From assembly GCA_017165825.1 (NCBI GenBank), contig CM029368.1, positions 25,865,336 through 25,929,335 on the forward strand: a DNA stretch of 64,000 nucleotides. Direction: 5' to 3'. Of this stretch, positions 22,765 through 35,000 are shown in pieces. How positions within the stretch are numbered: position 1 is the stretch's first letter; the number at the start of each line of letters is the position of its first letter. A program made the position numbers and the translations under genes. The notes below the pieces were generated by a model. The model saw nothing but the letters and a program-made list of their open reading frames with translations, was not told the origin of the DNA and ran no database searches. The stretch is from Hepsetus odoe (lineage: Eukaryota > Chordata > Actinopteri > Characiformes > Hepsetidae).

Positions 22765-25700
22765 GTAAGCCTTTCATTGGCTCGGATGTCTCCAAGCAGT
22801 CGTTCAGTCGCAGCAATTTAATTAGGATTGCAGGATAGGGTGTTGAACTGTTCATTACTGCCTCGTCTAATGTGTCGTCCTTCTCAATTACAGCCTCAGA
22901 AGGCAGTCTCTCTTTCTCACATAGTGCGTGCGAAAGTCTCAACACCCGTCAGCCAAACGAGATTAAGGCAGTTGGCTTTATTTGCGTACAGTGGGGGAAT
23001 GAGAAGATGTTGCCAATTCAAAAGCTGTGGCACGTTTTATAACCTCGACATTGCAAGAACCTCAGTATGACCTTTCTGCAAAACTTAGCGCACCCCTGAA
23101 AATTGTTGATGATGCTCAAGAAACTGGAAAGAAAAAATATAAAACAAACACACCATGTCTTTGAATCGGGCCACTTTTGATGTTTTATTTCAGAGAGAGT
23201 TGCTCCTTCATTCCTGTACATGTCGTGGCCCAGCTTTTAGCTTTCAGCAATAAGCGTCACACTCAGCGTTTAACGCTGAACATCGGGCTTTGTCAGACTT
23301 GGTGTTGAGCAATGAGCAGAAGCTCTCGCCCCGGCTGGGAAAAAGAGCTGCTGCCTTTGCTCGGAAAAAAGAAAACATTTGGCATCGCCTTCAAAGCCTC
23401 GTTCCTGATGAAGAACACTAGTGTTAGAAAAAATAAAAGAGCACGGCGTCCTCTTTGGACACAAGGAGTGCTCATAAGTAGGCCGGTGGTGTCGCCGAGG
23501 CCATGGCAGCTTCTTACACACCGGCTTTTGTTGCGAGATTACGGCACTGGACAGATAAGACACAGAGACAGCGAGGCGGCGTGGTGCGCTCTGTTTTGTG
23601 CAGCGTCTTTGTGCCGAGTGTCTACAATCAGGTCAGATTACCGTGACTACCTGAGTCACGCTGCGTTGAGCGCCTCCGCCACAGAAACAAACATGGCCAC
23701 TCGGCCCCCGGCCTGAAAGAGGCTTTTGTTGCCGGGTGATGAGGGTAGAAGTCTTGAGGTGCTTGCTTGGCCTCTATTCTCGCACCTCAGGCTTGTGTTA
23801 AATGAATGCATTGAAAAATTATGTGGGTTGTTGATTTTTTATTTATTTTTTTTATCCACCAGGGATTTTAAGCCTGTTGTGTGCCGAGGGTTTAACCCAA
23901 GCATACACAGCGCTGTTATTTTGCAAAACATTTCATTTATCTAACGTCATTTTTATATCTGTAGGGCTGATTCATTAATAGTTGGGAAAATGTTCTTTTC
24001 TCTTGCATTTTTATGTAAATGTTTGGTGCACAGTTTGTCATATTTGAGTTTAACATACTGGAAAAAGGACCATTTTTTTCAGATTTTAATTCTTTCCATA
24101 TTTAAATGCTAATGGTGCATTAGTGTGAACTTGTTTTTAGGGACCATGAAAGTGCCCAAATCTTTGCATATTTCCATGATTATTTATCTGATTAATTCCT
24201 CCAGATTAAATGGATTCAAATCTGAATTTTCTGCAGAAATTCACAGCTTTTTTTCCAGTGAGAAATAATTTCACGTGCAAAATGAGGCTCTTCCATCATG
24301 AACGCACTGGGGACAGCTAGGGGACGGACGTGGACGATCTGTGCGTCACAATATTGGAAGACATTTTCATGATAAGCTATGTCATCATGAAAACTATGCC
24401 ATCTAAGTGAAAAATGATGATTTTTAGATTCATGCTCACTTCAGCGCATCCGGTTTCTTCATGATGGACCATCTAGTCGCCAGCATCCTTTCATTCTTCA
24501 CAATCACAGTCATGGACTTCACAATGATGATAAAATCTGTCATATCTGCCAGCCCTGCTCGGAGGGTTAATTGCGTGGTGTTTTTTCCTTCCTGTTTATG
24601 TTTGCCTGTCCCACTCGTTCACATGGATGAGACAAAAGAAGTGTGCTTGTGGTCTCTGTGAGGACACTGAGGGATTCAGTGGAGACAGAAGAAGGAGAAA
24701 AGTCTGGTAAAGAGAGGGACTCAATCCGTCTCTGCCAAGCCAGCCAGAGGATTGTATCTGAGGTCCAGGCAGCTCCATATATCACTCCTGTTATCGGATA
24801 GGAGCTTTCGCTGCTTCTTTAATTTATTCTTAAGGCCGAAAACGCCAACCAGCCCTGATATCTCAGCTCGGCTTTTTTCATTTACTGAAAACCCAGGAAC
24901 TTAATGGACACAGTAAATTATGTGAACGTTTACCTCCGGAATGGCTTCGAGCCCTTCGGATTTTGGTCTCCGTTGGGAGGTTATTGCTGATCCAGTTCCG
25001 TCCATCACTATTTGTCTGCTGGAAGTTGACGCTGCCAGATGAAGGGTTAAAAAAATATATTTTTTAATCGTTTTTGACAAAATCACAGCCAGGAATGGTG
25101 CAAACGGACTACTTTATTTTCATTCTAAAATATCAAATATTAACGTTAAATTAGCACTTCAATTAAAGTGCTAATTGGGTTGGTTTCATTTTGATAATAA
25201 AATCTAATAATCCAGGGCTTGTGAAATGGCCTTTAAAAACAGGTTTGTTGGTGAAAGAAGGTTCTGGTTGGAAATACAGATTTACTAAAATCTCATTTAA
25301 ATGAAAATGGAAATTCTGGATTAAAAAAATTGCAATGGAATGAATTCAGCTGGAGTCAGGGGCTGACTGACTGTGGGCTCCTGACCGCAATATTTAATAT
25401 TCTGCCACTGATAACGCAGAACCTGACACCCAGAGGTCCATTTTCGGGTGGAGCCGTGCATGAATTAAACATAAAACCCAAAACACAGATCTGTTTCAGC
25501 CCGTAGTGCGTTGTGCAGTGTGTGTTAGAGCGTGTTCGTGAGGGATCGTGTGTATGCCAGGCATTTGTGTTTGTTGGAATGTGTGTCCACTTGTTTGTGG
25601 GTGTTGGCATCTTTGTGTGGATGAGCAAAAGAGAGAGAGAGAGAGAGCGAGAGAATGGCTTATTCAAAGAAAAGAAGAAAAGGGCTTTGGCCGTAATTTG

Positions 25701-25871
25701 CACATCGTAGTTCTTTCTTTCGATCACAAAACTGGCTGAACTGGTGCTGAGCAGGCTCAAAACATCATCCTAAAGGCAAATTTAGCAGCGAACGAGGGTA
25801 GAAAACGAGAAAAGCCGCTCTGTTGGTTACGTATATACAATTTCTCCCAATATACTAAACAGTACACTCAA

Positions 25872-26062
25872 TCTCTCACTCATTTTCTTAACCGCTTGAC
25901 CTGATTTGGGTTGCAGGTGGTGCTGGAGTCTATGCCAGCTCTCACAGGATCAAATGCAGGGACACTCCCTGGACAGGTTGCCAGTCACTCCCTGAAAAGG
26001 TTGCCATTCACAGGGCAGACAAACACACATACACACACACACACACACACACAGAGCCGGGT
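25872..26062 (-). repeat. Retroposon end with CA tail
   Basis: Carries TCATTTTCTTAACCGCTTG, GGGTTGCAGGTGGTGCTGGA, CAGCTCTCACAGGATCAA, a duplicated CAGGTTGCCA segment and CACAGGGCAGAC, ending in a CA run. It is a reverse copy of the fish retroposon end seen at 1010-1217. Confidence 0.65.
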
Positions 26063-26199
26063 CAGTGTTAGGATTTAGGAAAACTCACTTCAGTCCCACA
26101 CCCCACTGCAAAAATCAGTCACTGTGGACATCGTCTCTGCTGCAATGGGTGTGTCCCCGGATAAGGTCATAGTGACTCATTCAGCATTAGGTTGTTAAT

Positions 26200-26502
26200 C
26201 TCTCTCTCCCTCTCTCTCTCTCTCTCTCCCTCTCTCTCTCTCTCTCTCCCTCTCCCTCTTTCTCCATCCCTCTCTCTCTCTCTCTCTCTCTCCCTCTTTC
26301 TCCATCTCTCTCTCTCTCTCTCCGTCTCCCTCTTTCTCCATCTCTCTCTCTCTCTCTCTCTCTCCGTCTCCCTCTTTCTCCCTCTCTCTCTCTCTCTCTC
26401 TCTCTCCGTCTCCCTCTTTCTCCATCTCTCTCTCTCTCTCTCTCTCTCCGTCTCCCTCTTTCTCCATCTCTCTCTCTCTCTCTCTCTCTCCCTCTCCCTC
26501 TT

Positions 26503-26536
<34 letters not shown>
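26200..26536. repeat. CT array with higher-order unit
   Basis: 337 bp of CT dinucleotides interrupted at intervals of roughly 40-50 bp by CCCTCTTTCTCC, about six times, usually preceded by CCGTCT or CCCTCT. It is therefore a higher-order repeat and not a plain microsatellite. Long Arg/Glu and Leu/Ser open frames on the two strands are repeat translations. Confidence 0.9.
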
Positions 26537-26629
26537 ATGCAGTTTCTTCCTGCGTCATGTCTTACATGAGCCACTGCACCACATCTAATCACCAGATGGA
26601 TGGTGGGGAGGAAGTGGGATGGGTGAGGG

Positions 26630-26631
<2 letters not shown>

Positions 26632-26665
<34 letters not shown>
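26632..26665. repeat. GT microsatellite
   Basis: Seventeen GT dinucleotides, 95 bp after the CT array. The strand therefore carries a polypyrimidine array followed by an alternating purine-pyrimidine run. Confidence 0.95.
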
Positions 26666-26666
<1 letters not shown>

Positions 26667-26814
26667 TGAGGAGCACCAACTCGATTGATTTTTCATTAAA
26701 TTACATTCGTTTACGGTTCGGTCCATTTTCTTCAGCTTCTTTGTGTTTGTTCTTTGCTCTGGGGTTTTTCAGACAAAGCTGCCTCCACGTTTTCACCCCA
26801 CTTTGCTTCGTGTA

Positions 26815-27260
26815 CAGTCAGCTCCGTGCATAATTACTGGCACCCTTGGTTAGAATGTATTGATTGAAGTGAATTCTATAAGAATCTGTAGAGGTGCCGA
26901 AGATTGAGGCATGGGGTTTTGTCCATTTTTATCTTCCTGGACTTTAAAGGGTAGATATCTCTCATTCTTTCTTATGAAATGCCTTGTAGGGTGTGAATAA
27001 TTGTGGAGCTGGCTGTGTGTTATTGCAGGGCTGGTGTGTAATCTTACGTCCAGTCTTTTCTGTAGTCTCCAAAAAAACAAGGGCCCAAGATTGGGCTGGA
27101 GAGCCCTGGGTTATGGTCAGCGATCTAAAGCAATCGTTCAAGCTTGAAAGCACTTCTGCATCGTCAGTGTCCTCACATGACCCCCCACTCAACACATCAC
27201 GAAGAGATTTTCTGTCCCTGCAGACCCACTCCGGGATATTGGGGCCCTTAACTGTCTGAA
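26815..27260. mobile_element. Possible nonautonomous Tc1-like element
   Basis: Starts with ACAGTCAGCTCCGTGCATAA and TTACTGGCACCCTTGG, wording I associate with terminal regions of fish Tc1-like elements that read 'gcataattattggcacccttgg'. Internal phrases such as GGGTGTGAATAATTGTGGAG fit the same type. The far end is not clear and no transposase is visible. Confidence 0.4.
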
Positions 27261-29399
27261 ATAAGGCTGATGAGCCGGTTTGTGGTTCATTTATCTTGGG
27301 TGGATCTTCATCAAAGAGGAACCCTCAGGGCCTTCTTAGCCCTATTGCTTTATTAAAAAAGCAATCGCTTAAAAAAATTACATTTGCCTAGTTTGTAGTT
27401 TATTTTTAATCGGTGGAAGTGAATTTTTCAGTTTTTTAGCTTCAGATGTCCACGTTCACTCTAGAATGATGCTAAATCATCAGCTGGGCACAATACTTGA
27501 ATCCCATAGGGGTGCTAGAAGAAGTGGGCTATATCATAGACATGATTTGTCCTCATTTTTTTATTATGGTAATAATAATGGTCTGAACTGAAGGCCTTGC
27601 TCTGATAGTCGTCCTCGCTCCTCGTCCTGATCATCTTATTACTCACTTATCCATATTTCATGATGGGATGCAGAGAAGACGAATAATTCAAATTGATAGT
27701 CTCTTCCAGAGCTCTTCTGAATTTTTCAGATGAAGGAAAGCGAGTAGTCTGGGAACTCGCATTGGGTAACTTGCAGACGAACCGGGACGGCTTGGCCTGG
27801 CGTGTGTATCTGGTTAATCTGGGCCCCTGTTGACTCTCGTTTAAGGGGCTAACGAGTCCCTTTTGGCCCTTCCGCCTAATTAAAACTTCAGCTGTGAGCT
27901 CGCGCTCGTCCTCTTAAGCAGGACGTCCCTCCTCAGCTTGCTGTGCTCCGGGCGGACGTGCTGTCAGTTTAAATGTGATGGATCAAAGCCTCGCAATGTT
28001 TGCTTTCCCACGTTTCTGTGTCAACTCTGACAGAAGACCCCCGTCAGTGCAGGCGCCTAATGATTCAGGGTTATTTGCAGCGAAAAGCCCAAGGCTGCAT
28101 TTGGGAGCTTTAACGCATCCGTGTGTGTGCGCCTACACGCGTCCCCTCCCTCGTGGGCTCCTATGCTATTTTCTGCATTTAAACCCGCTGGCCTTGCCGA
28201 CAGCTACATGAAACATGTATAGGCGCGTGGAATAAAAGGAAACATCGGCCTAGTTTTTTTTTGTTCCCCTTTCTGTTTTTTATCAGACACGGCGGAGAAA
28301 AAAAGCCTGATTCAGCCCGATTCTCCAACAAATAAGAACAATCCGGTAAATCTTACACACGTGTCCCATGGAGGACATTATTTGTGAAGTGGAAAGTGAC
28401 ACTAATATGAAGTTAATAGTCTTTAATCGGATGAGTAATGCACATCCCCCCCCCCTCTCTCTCTCATCACCCTACTGTCATAGTGGATTATTCATATTGG
28501 TTTTATCCAAGGGATTTAGGTGAATGCTCTCCATATCTCCTGTGTCCCTCTCTACCCTTCCTCCATACCGGTCTATCGTTGCTGTACTGCGATTACCGGT
28601 TCTGGAAGTTTCTCTTGGGCGACTACTCGGATTTTAGAGCCAGTCTTTCGTTAGTAGGCACTACTCAGGGTCTAGGGTTTATTAATAACTCTCTGGCAAT
28701 GTTCTCAACTTTGCACCGGCAATCAGAAACAAATGCACGCAGCTCCTGATAGCATTTAAAAACGGGAATTGGGAACGGCAGACAGATTTTAGTTCATTTG
28801 CCTGTAATCGCTATGCAAATCACGTCACCTGGAAAGGCCTGGTGAACATGAAGGATCAGGTCATTTAAGGTCATCTCATTGGGTGAAGACTGCCTCTGGA
28901 AATCAGAGGTTCTGAACCTGGATCCTGGCATGTTTCCATCAGTGAAAGTGAAAATGGAAACCACTGAAAATGGCTCTTCCAAGTAATACAATAGTAGACC
29001 AAGAAAATCTTCTCTTTAGTAATGGAGGTTCAATTAAAAACATTGGTCCATTCATCATGAAATTCGGACGAAAATCAGCTGAAGACTGGTTGAAGATGAA
29101 AAAATGGAGATTTGCTCCAATAGCAACAATATGAGGATTCATTTTTTAAAGATGTCACACTGAGATGCAACCTTAGGTAACCTAATTTTACTAATCCCCT
29201 TTAGTGATGATGAAAAAACCTATTCTAGTTTGCCCAGCTCCCACTTAATATGCACAAAAAAGTTGGCCAATTATAGAGTTGGAAAGACAAGCTTGTAAAT
29301 GATGCATCATGGTGCCAAATTCCGCTTGGGAAGACTTTATAATAATTATTAATTTATTTATTGGGTATGCATAAAACGTTATGCATTTAAACGCAGGAG

Positions 29400-29565
29400 G
29401 ATCCTGTAAAATAAGGGGTGTCCCCACTGTGTGTCTCTACTGGGCTTTTGGAGGAAACCCATGATGAGGAGAACATGAACACTCCACACAGAAAGGACCA
29501 GACTGGGAATTGATCCCAGAACCTTTCTGCTGTGAGGCGACCTGCACCAGCGTGCCGCCCTACAA
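29400..29565 (-). repeat. Retroposon end, reverse copy
   Basis: TTGGAGGAAACCCATGATGA, GAGAACATGAACACTCCACA, GGGAATTGATCCCAGAACC and CTGTGAGGCGACC match the tail phrases at 62190-62385 and 16220-16385. Confidence 0.65.
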
Positions 29566-30365
29566 TAGTTGTCATCTAAATACATGAATGGATACATGAT
29601 GAGTTTCATCCATTTGTAGCCATCCAAAAGAGCTGCATCCCAGATAAAAAGCAATTTGATCCAGCAGACATCTTAAATTCATCTTCTCATTGTTCTCTCC
29701 TCCACACAGCAAGGCCTACCGTAGTTTAAACCCATTTATTTAAATGTAGGACACAAGTTTGATATTGGTGACACGCTTCTTTCCCCGCTTCGCTTTCACC
29801 AAGAGACGAGAAACATGCTGTGTGGAAGTGAAAAGGCATCAAATATGCAGCGGCTCTGCTTTTTTGCCACACGCCTGTGCATTGGAATGGGATTTGAATA
29901 GTTATTTTTGCCTTTACTCGTTTAGAATGAAAGATTAATGTAACTCTCACGCTCTCGTCCACCCTGTCATCTTCTATGTTGCTCTCTTGGTTGCCAGTCT
30001 TTATTTAGAGCGAGAGATAGGCCGCAAGCGGAGCGTGAGTTAAGGGGATGAGCTGCTCGTGCCGTGCCTGTGGGATCTGGGTTACTTTGCTCAACCCCTG
30101 ACGTGGAGCCCGGGATGCAGCAGACTGCCTGCCAAGCGGACGGCCATTATCCACAAGGTCGTCCAGGTCACTGACACTTGGAAGGCAACCATTGCTGACG
30201 GTGATGGTTTGGAAGAATTCGGAACAACGCGCCCTTGCTGTGTGCCGCCCTTCTGTTTCTCCAAGAATAGGTTGGAAATTGGGGTGACGATGTCTGGAAC
30301 CGAGAGGCGTTTCTCGGTGATGTGTATTTGAGGTAGGCTGATCGGCCTGAGCGCTGAAAAGGAGA

Positions 30366-30639
30366 AAAGTGAAAGTGAAAAAGTGAAAGTGACAACCCTT
30401 GTCATTGCGAGGTCATGGCACAGCACACATGAACCACAACGAAATTGGACCTCTGCATTTAACCCATGCACACTCAAACCCGTGCAGCAGTGGGCAGCTA
30501 TTGAAAGCGCCCGGGGAGCAGTGATGGGGACGGCACCTTGCTCAAGGGTACCTCAGGGCAACCTATCGGGAAGGGGTTTGAACCCCTGATCCTCCAATCA
30601 TGCGGCTAACACCCTAACCACTAGGCCACCACTGCCCCT
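30366..30639 (-). mobile_element. tRNA-derived SINE, family A, full length
   Basis: Among the best copies. On the + strand: three AAGTGA-type hexamers (30366-30392), ACCCTTGTCATTGCGAGGTC, AAATTGGACCTCTGCATTTA, GGGGAGCAGTGATGGGGACG, CTTGCTCAAGGGTACCTCAG, an inverted B box (GGGGTTTGAACCCCTGA) and an inverted A box (CTAACCACTAGGCCACC). It lies 860 bp before the exon at 31497. Confidence 0.92.
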
Positions 30640-31496
30640 AGAAGAAGACCAAGAACAAGTACAACGAGCAAAGAAAATCAACTCGAGAATTCTTATCCAA
30701 AGACCAGTGAGCAGGACAGGCCTTCATTCTTTTCTAATCACTCTGACTCACCCACACGCATTCTTCCTCTCCTTCTCAGTATCCCACACTCTCTAGGGAC
30801 GCTTGTAATGCATTTTGCTGTAATTTGGAATCCATGTTTGCAGTTAAGCTCAACACAACTGATTAGTAGAGACCCACTGCTGATGTTTGATCAGAGACTG
30901 CATACATAAAACATCTCACAGCAGGAGATCATCTAATCCTGGGTGCGATCTGTCACCACCATCTCTGTTACTCTGACATTCTGGTTAAACACGATCTCTG
31001 TCAGAGGTCCCTGTGCCAAAAAAAGCATAAAATGGTCGAGTCTTGGAAGTTCTGGGACAGTTAAAGTTCTCTTGCCATTATTTTGTTTGCATCTGCTGCA
31101 GGTAGGAAACTGGGTCAGCATCACGAACAGCTGACCTGATCCTATCTTCTGCTCAGAGCTACAAATGAGTCTCAGACACACAATCCACCATTGGTGCTGT
31201 GCTTTTATGCTTCTTCGTTTCTGGCCCCCAGGCCCACGCTTTGCAGTGTGACTAATCATTCAGGTTAACAAGTTCCTGCTCACTGCAGGGTCTAAACCGT
31301 GTAACTATACAGCCGAAGGTTTCTGAGATGGGAAGATAAGTCTTGCTGATGCTGGATTTCAGCGCTTTTTGCTCTTTTCAACATCATTTATTTTGCGATT
31401 TAAGAAATCGATGCACCCACAAATCACAGAACCCCTTTTAATATGTTTCTTAGAGATGCAGACTACATGTCTCTCTTCTGTCCCCTACATTTCCAG

Positions 31497-31714
31497 GCCA
31501 GCCACAAGTACCACCACTTCACGCCCGGCCTCCGCTGCACCGAAGCCAGCAACCACTGCAGCATCCAAGACTTCAACATCCGCATCCAAGCCCTCTCCTT
31601 CAGCAGCTAAAACGACCACCTCCACTGCCAAACCATCACCTGCTAAAACCACAGCACCCCCTGCTGGCCGTACTTCTTCCCAGTCCACAAAGACCACTAC
31701 ACCCATCAAAAAAG
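31497..31714 (+). CDS. prr36: PRR36-like protein, third coding exon
   Basis: A 218-base exon between CCCCTACATTTCCAG and AAAAAAG|GTAGAC. One base completes an Arg codon, 72 codons follow and one base is left (phase 1). The product is Ser/Thr/Pro/Ala/Lys only, with repeats such as TSRPAS, SKPSPS and AKPSPAK, continuing the basic disordered region (residues 221-292). Splice sites and phases agree with the exons at 22677 and 32014. Ser-Pro and Thr-Pro sites suggest phosphorylation by proline-directed kinases, which is an inference. Confidence 0.75.
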
Positions 31715-32013
31715 GTAGACACAATAACTATTTGTTGTCTCAAAGAAATGGTTTTAAAAGAGTTTCAGATGTTTGTGAACATGTGATTAGTCAAAAGATA
31801 TGGGTATGATGTTTCTACAGTCATGTATTTCACATTTTAAGATGGTAATCAAATGAAAATGCATTAAACGGCATATATTTGTACTTTTTTTTAACAACTG
31901 AAGTCAGCTTCTGGACAACTGGAGACAATTCCCACAAATTTGGTCCTGTCATCTTAAAATGCAATTTGAAAATTTTGACTACACGGTTCTCTTCTTTGGC
32001 TTTCTCCTTTTAG

Positions 32014-35000
32014 ATGTTAGCAAGCCAGCAACCCCAGCAGCCAAGAAGCCAGCTGCCTCCCCTCTCACCCGCCCTGCCTCGACCAAGACTGCCAAGCCAG
32101 ACACCCCGAAGGCAGCCACGACGGCCAAACCAGAGTCTGCCTCCAAGAAACCCTCTTCCCCCACAAAGGCATCAGCAGATGCCAAGACGAATAAGCCTAA
32201 GGATAGCAAGCCGGCTCCCTTAAAGGAGGTCAGTGCAAGCCCCAAAACCCCTAGTGCGAAGAACAAGATGACCAGCCCTAAGAAAACAGTGGGTAGCAGC
32301 ACTCCCATGCCAGTGAAGCGTGGGCCCAAAGCTGCACCAGCAGCTGAAGCTGCGCCAAAAGACAGTAAGAAGGAGGATGTGGCTCCTACCAAGGAAACAA
32401 CTCCCACTGTTGATGCCACGGCTGCTGCTGCTGCTGTAGCTGTTGTCGCTGCTGCTGCTGCTGTTGCAGCTTCTGATACGTTCAGCTCTGAAGTAACCAG
32501 CAAGCCTGAAGTCCATGCTGAGCCTGAGTCTGAACTCCCACCTGAACCAAAGCCTCAACCTGAATCAATGCCTGAACTTGTACCAGAGCCCAGTTCTGAA
32601 GCCCTGTTGGAAACTGAGGCTGAAATTGCACCTGAACCCAAGATTGAGCACCTGCCTGAACCCAAGTCACAACCTGCACCTGAATATGTTTCAGAGTTCC
32701 AGCTAGAAACAAAGTCAGAACCAGCACCTGGACACAACTTAGAATTCCAGTTGGAAACCAAGCCAGAACTTCCAGCTGAACGCAAGTCTGAAGTTTCACT
32801 GGAACCAGAGTATGAACTTAAACCAGAAACCGAGTCAACACTGTTGCTGGAAGCTGAGTGTGAACTACCACCTGAACCTGAGATCACATATGAACCTGAA
32901 ATTGCCCCTGAACCCACTGCTGAAACCATGCCTGCTGCCACAACTCAGGATTCTGAGGATACCGAGGATATTTCAGTAGGTACAAATGATAAGACACATG
33001 AAGACAGGGTGTCAGAGGTGACAGCTGATTTGGACGTGGTCAGTTTCAAGGAAAACACCGGTGCGACTTCTCCTTTGGGCACAACAGTAATGTCACCACC
33101 ATCCTCCCCTACCAGAGTCTCACCACTGCCTGTTGAATCTCAGATCACAGCTCCAGTAGAGGATATTCATGCTCCTGTTAACCCCTGGTTAGAGAGCCAG
33201 TCCCTGTGTTCTTATGGTCTGACTTCAGAGAATCTGGAACAAGAAGAAACAGAGCCTCAAGGAGGCCTCCTGGCAGCCACAAAGTCTGCAGAAGAGGAGC
33301 CAGAAGATGCAGGAAAGCCCTTCAGTCTGGGAGTTGAGCCCAATTTGTCGAGCACTTCCCCAGTGGAGCATTTCAGTGGTGCATCACCAGCCTCACCTAG
33401 TTTTGAGAAGGAGGAGGCAGTTGAGAAAGCAGAGGAAGAAATCAATGAAGATGACCATGATGAAGAGGAGGAAGAAGAGCAGGAAGAAAAAGAATTGGTA
33501 GAGCCTGAGACATTTCCTCAGAGGTCGCAAGTAGATGAATTCAGTACTGGATTTTCACAATTTGGTGACTCCAGCTGGGGCGGGATGCATTCTGATGGTA
33601 CTAGCAGCATTGGCCAGCAGAAGACAACTGAGACATCTCTCTATGTAATGGAAAGTCATTATGATGAGGAAGGTGAAAGTGATTTCTCTGCAAAGAAAAC
33701 CGAAATGGATTCAACTTCACCAACCTTTATGGAGACTCAGCTTGTTGATGAAGATGCAGACCTCTGTTTGAAGAAAGTGGAAACAGAGACTTCACCCAGC
33801 TTAATGGAGAGTCATCATGTTGAGGAAGAGGATTATTTCCATCACAAGAAATCAGAAATGGAAACAACTTCACCCACCTTAATGGAGAGTTATCATGTTG
33901 AGGAAGAGGATGAGTTCCATCACAAGAAATCAGATTTGGAGACAACGTCACGCACCATAATGGAGAGTCATCATCTTGATGAAGATGATGATTTCCATCA
34001 CAAGAAATCAGAAATGGAGACAACTTCACCCAGCTTAATGGACAGTCATCATGTTGAGGAAGATGATTATTTCCATCACAGGAAATCAGAAATGGAGACA
34101 ACTTCACCCACCTTAATGGAGAGTCATCATCTTCATGAAGATGACGACTTCCATCACAAGAAATCAGAAATGGAGACAACTTCACACACCTTAATGGAGA
34201 GTCATCATCTTGATGAAGATGATGATTTCCATCACAAGAAATCAGAAATGGAGACAACTTCACCCACCTTAAAGGAGAGTCATCATCTTGATGAAGATGA
34301 TGATTTCCATCATAAGAAATCAGAAATGGAGACAATTTCACCCACCTTAATGGAGAGACATCATGTTGAAGAAGATGATGACTTCTCTTTCAAGAAAGTG
34401 GAAATAGAGCAGCCTTTCATGGGCCCACCTGGAGTCAAATCTTTCTCTGATGAAGATGAGGAAGAAGAGGAAGATGAAGAAGCAAGGGAGGAGATGGACA
34501 CTGTCCCTGAGCATACTGATGAACACCAAAGGGACTTTGGCCTTGAGCAAGCAGCCAGTCATCATAACATGGATATTCATCATCACCCCAAATCCAAAGT
34601 AGAAGAGTATGAGGATGAAGATGTAGAGATGGTTAGTGAGGACCCTATGCACAGTTGCATCAAGGGTGCAGTAAATGATGAGGATGACTATGAGGAAGGT
34701 TACATGGACAATTTGAACCGAACTGCTCCAGCTCCCTCCATGCCAACAACAGCAGCCTGGGGTCCAGCCAATCCCTTTGCAGACACTTGGGCTCAGCCGG
34801 CCTCCATCCACATGACATCCAACCTCTTAGATATTGGCGCAGTTAATCCTGAAATGCCCACAAAGTCTCCTGCTGAAGCCTGGCTGGAAGAGCCTCTGGG
34901 CCATTTAACTGAACAGAACATTGGGGTCCATGAAAAAATAGAGAGCTTAGTGCCAGCAGATAGCTCCAACCTATGTGCACCTGCAGTGGGTATGTCTCAG

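Larger units (their letters stand above)
22765..31496 (+). other. 8.7-kb intron of PRR36-like gene
   Basis: Phase-2 intron. No further exon is evident, but short cassette exons like the 88-base one would be easy to miss. Contents I can name: retroposon ends (25872-26062, 29400-29565), a long CT array and GT run (26200-26665), a Tc1-like remnant (26815-27260) and one young SINE (30366-30639). A 134-codon open frame at 23312-23716 has no recognisable features. Unique CpG-containing stretches around 23.3-23.7 and 27.7-28.2 kb are unexplained. Confidence 0.6.

Noticed and set aside
23312..23716. 134-codon frame in the 8.7-kb intron
   Set aside because: No domain, no splice support and no poly(A) signal. 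GC-richer DNA gives long frames by chance.
26167..26679. Arg/Glu-rich and Leu/Ser-rich open frames across the CT array
   Set aside because: Pure translation of a dinucleotide repeat.
33727..34341. 204-codon open frame on the minus strand opposite the 26-residue repeats
   Set aside because: It exists only because the repeat unit is a multiple of three and lacks antisense stops. It has no promoter or splice context and mirrors the sense repeat exactly.
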